DNA of 17,279 nucleotides from JBFLVQ01 sp040758525 (lineage in GTDB: Bacteria; Acidobacteriota; Blastocatellia; Chloracidobacteriales; JADJPF01): the NCBI GenBank assembly GCA_040758525.1, contig JBFLVQ010000121.1:1-17279 (forward strand). Direction: 5' to 3'. A program made the position numbers and the translations under genes. This document shows, piece by piece, positions 15,658 through 17,279 of this stretch (positions are counted from its first letter, which is position 1; each line of letters starts with the position of its first letter). The notes beneath the pieces were generated by a model, which searched no databases, was not told where the DNA came from, and was given only the letters and a program-made list of their open reading frames with translations.

Positions 15658-16226
15658 TGGCTTATGAGTTGGTTGTAATAGGTACATCATTGGGTGGAAT
15701 ACGTGCCCTCAGCACACTACTCTCTGGTCTTTCTCAAGATTTCTGTATGCCTATTGCAATCGTGCAACACCGTGGTAAAGATTCTGATGAGCTGCTGATC
15801 AACTTCCTACAACGGCACTCTCGATTGCCAATCTGTGAAGCACAAGATAAACAGGCTATTGTAGCTGGGCATGTCTATCTGGCACCCCCCGATTATCACT
15901 TGCTGGTGGAGAAAGGTTGCTTTGCGCTCTCAACTGAAGCCCCTGTCTCTTATGCACGACCATCTGTCGATGTCCTGTTTGAATCGGCAGCGGTTGCCTA
16001 TAAACAGAATGTGATTGCTGTGGTCTTAACTGGCGCTAACCGAGATGGTGCACAAGGAGCAGCACAGATTAAACAACGTGGTGGTGTTGTAATAGTGCAA
16101 GATCCTAATACTTGTGAAAACAGTGCCATGCCTAATGCTACCATTGCCGCCACAGCTATTAATCGTATATTGTCAATTGAGGAGATTGCTGCTTTCCTTA
16201 ACTCTTGCTGCCAATCAGAGGACTAA
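15657..16226 (+). CDS. cheB: Stand-alone CheB-type protein-glutamate methylesterase
   Basis: A 189-residue protein matching only the catalytic half of CheB; the N-terminal receiver domain and linker of classical CheB (about 350 residues) are absent. The catalytic triad is visible: Ser11 in VIGTSLGGI, His38 in AIVQHRGKDS and Asp130 in VVLTGANRDGAQGA. Other conserved parts are GHVYLAPPDYHL (71-82) and the late stretch QDPNTCENSAMPNATI. It would remove methyl groups (or deamidate glutamine) on the protein modified by CheR. The start is GTG 15657, sharing its first base with the last base of the cheR stop codon (TAGTG), with GGAG 9 bases upstream. Without a receiver domain it cannot be activated by CheA-style phosphorylation within the same chain. 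Constitutive activity or control by a partner receiver, such as one on the hybrid kinase, is inferred. Confidence 0.94.
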   Translation: MAYELVVIGTSLGGIRALSTLLSGLSQDFCMPIAIVQHRGKDSDELLINFLQRHSRLPICEAQDKQAIVAGHVYLAPPDYHLLVEKGCFALSTEAPVSYARPSVDVLFESAAVAYKQNVIAVVLTGANRDGAQGAAQIKQRGGVVIVQDPNTCENSAMPNATIAATAINRILSIEEIAAFLNSCCQSED

Positions 16227-16242
16227 GCCAATATCAACCAAT

Positions 16243-16851
16243 TTAGTGAACTGGATTACGTAGGATCGTTTTCAACCGTGGCTCTGCTACCCGCCTAGGA
16301 TCTGATAGATATATCTCATGATGCAGCCCATGATATTTCAATCCTTTATCTGCAGCATATTCTTTCATCCTAGTAATTGTTTCTTCTTCTTTTCCATACG
16401 ACCCAACATGAAGCATTTGAACAGATAATCCCTCTGCTATGGTTTCCAATCTTACCTCGCTGACCTCTGCGCTCTTCCCTTTTTCACGTAATTTTGCTAT
16501 GCCCTTATGTAGATGGTCGATAGTAACAAAATCTGGAGTTCGAATTATAAGCTTCCAGTTCCATTTGTCTTTAGGCTCAAGTAAGAAGTCTCTGTGCGGT
16601 TTATCCGCCCACCATAGTCCTTCTAGTTTGCAAACCTTGTAATCTTTGCCAGCAAACTTATGTTCCATTTTAATCGTGAAGACTACGTTGTAGAGAGCGC
16701 CCAGCTTTGTTGAGAACTCCGCTCCACCCGGTTCACCACGCCCAGTAATAGTTAGATATCTGGCAGGCTTGATCTCAACCAGTGTGGGCGCTTTAGGAGT
16801 GATATACTCATCTTTGTGCAATTGGTAAAGGTCAAGCTTCTCTAAACTCAT
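16243..16851 (-). CDS. GyrI-like small-molecule-binding domain protein
   Basis: A 202-residue stand-alone GyrI-like protein (the COG4832 kind). Seen motifs: the opening SLEKLDLYQLHKDEYITPKAP, VEIKPARYLTITGRGEPGG, the aromatic stretch KLEGLWWADKP, a mid-protein KWNWKLIIRTPDFVT, the VGSYGKEEETITRM segment, and the family-typical ending HHEIYLSDPRR with RLKTILRNPV. Such domains bind hydrophobic or amphipathic small molecules, and some members hydrolyse cyclopropanated substrates; the ligand here cannot be read. The start ATG 16851 has AGGAA 6 bases upstream. A longer frame from TTG 16872 adds seven residues without support. It converges on cheB with 16 bases between stops and no visible terminator. 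It is 80 bases from the kinase-like gene on the same strand. Confidence 0.92.
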   Translation of the reverse strand: MSLEKLDLYQLHKDEYITPKAPTLVEIKPARYLTITGRGEPGGAEFSTKLGALYNVVFTIKMEHKFAGKDYKVCKLEGLWWADKPHRDFLLEPKDKWNWKLIIRTPDFVTIDHLHKGIAKLREKGKSAEVSEVRLETIAEGLSVQMLHVGSYGKEEETITRMKEYAADKGLKYHGLHHEIYLSDPRRVAEPRLKTILRNPVH

Positions 16852-16931
16852 ATTCATTTCCTGTTTATACAAACTACTGGCTTAAACGCGCTCACCTTCA
16901 ATCTTATTATCATCATAAAGTAGAGTAGTAT

Positions 16932-17279
16932 TTATAAATGATACGACTCTTTAATTATTTGAGCTACTTCTATTGGATTAATATTGGTATTATCAATTTG
17001 TATACTTTCGACAAACGGTATAACAGAATATAAATCCCATTTATTTAAAACATCATTGAGACGCTCTACGGTTTTAATCTTCTCAAACTCTTTTCTACTC
17101 TCTGCTATTACCCTTTGTTCCAACTCTTCTTTTGTACAAAATAGTCTTACAAAATAGACTTTACCTTTATGATTCTCAATAATATTTATAATACGATTAA
17201 TAAAATTATCATCGTGCTGCTGTGCATAACAAAATGTAAATATTATCCCATCTATATTACTCTTTGCCGCCGCCTCAAA
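16932..17279 (-). CDS. P-loop kinase-like (shikimate/adenylate-kinase-like) protein, partial, N-terminus outside window
   Basis: The minus-strand frame is open from the window edge to a stop at 16932, giving the last 115 residues. It reads FEAAAKSNIDGIIFTFCYAQ, then NRIINIIENHKGKVYFVRLF and CTKEELEQRVIAESRKEFEK, and ends VESIQIDNTNINPIEVAQII. A strand followed by CTKEELEQRV and a closing IDNTxxxPxEVAxxI is the lid and C-terminal pattern of small P-loop kinases annotated as shikimate kinase-like or AAA_33 family. The Walker A motif must lie beyond 17279, so the substrate and activity are not assessable. An internal ATG at 17123 is not the start, because the family pattern continues upstream of it. 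The gene is clearly more AT-rich than the rest of the window, which may mean a different origin. Confidence 0.8.
   Translation of the reverse strand, partial: FEAAAKSNIDGIIFTFCYAQQHDDNFINRIINIIENHKGKVYFVRLFCTKEELEQRVIAESRKEFEKIKTVERLNDVLNKWDLYSVIPFVESIQIDNTNINPIEVAQIIKESYHL

Overview
The window looks like a stretch of chromosome from a free-living, signalling-rich bacterium. The strongest lineage guess is Chloroflexota of the Ktedonobacteria type. That guess rests on the mix seen here: a giant soluble poly-HAMP hybrid kinase beside stand-alone CheR and CheB, a zinc-ribbon/DUF4234 protein, a DUF2752 protein and an ECF sigma operon, all at moderate GC. It is an inference from gene content, not from a marker gene.

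Left part (1-3175, minus strand). A tightly packed five-gene run reads right to left: ECF sigma factor, 68-residue two-helix membrane protein, HD-domain phosphohydrolase, an unrecognised 186-residue protein, and an O6-alkylguanine-DNA alkyltransferase cut by the window edge. Gaps are 5 to 33 bases. The theme is probably nucleotide or DNA maintenance under a sigma factor's own promoter.

Middle left (3192-5315, plus strand). Facing the sigma operon are an alpha/beta-hydrolase-fold protein whose nucleophile serine position is glycine, a zinc-ribbon DUF4234 membrane protein and a DUF2752 membrane protein. The last two are coupled by an ATGA overlap.

Signalling region (5543-16226, plus strand). 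A response regulator with a PilZ domain comes first. After a 450-base gap with a promoter-like site and several inverted repeats comes an 8-kb gene for a 2669-residue soluble hybrid histidine kinase. Its N-terminal two thirds is an array of 92-residue HAMP repeats (17 phased copies, no indel), followed by GAF, coiled coil, HisKA, HATPase and three receiver domains. The repeat sequence closely resembles the fungal group III (Nik1/Os-1) kinases. It is followed at 49 bases by cheR, and one base of overlap joins cheR to a receiver-less cheB. No MCP, CheA or CheW is present, so the kinase or the PilZ regulator are the natural partners to consider.

Right end (16243-17279, minus strand). A GyrI-like ligand-binding protein is followed by the C-terminal part of an AT-rich P-loop kinase-like protein that runs off the window.

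The most interesting items are the repeat array with its higher-order pattern, the kinase/CheR/CheB combination, the folded segment before the kinase gene, and the hydrolase-fold protein without its serine.
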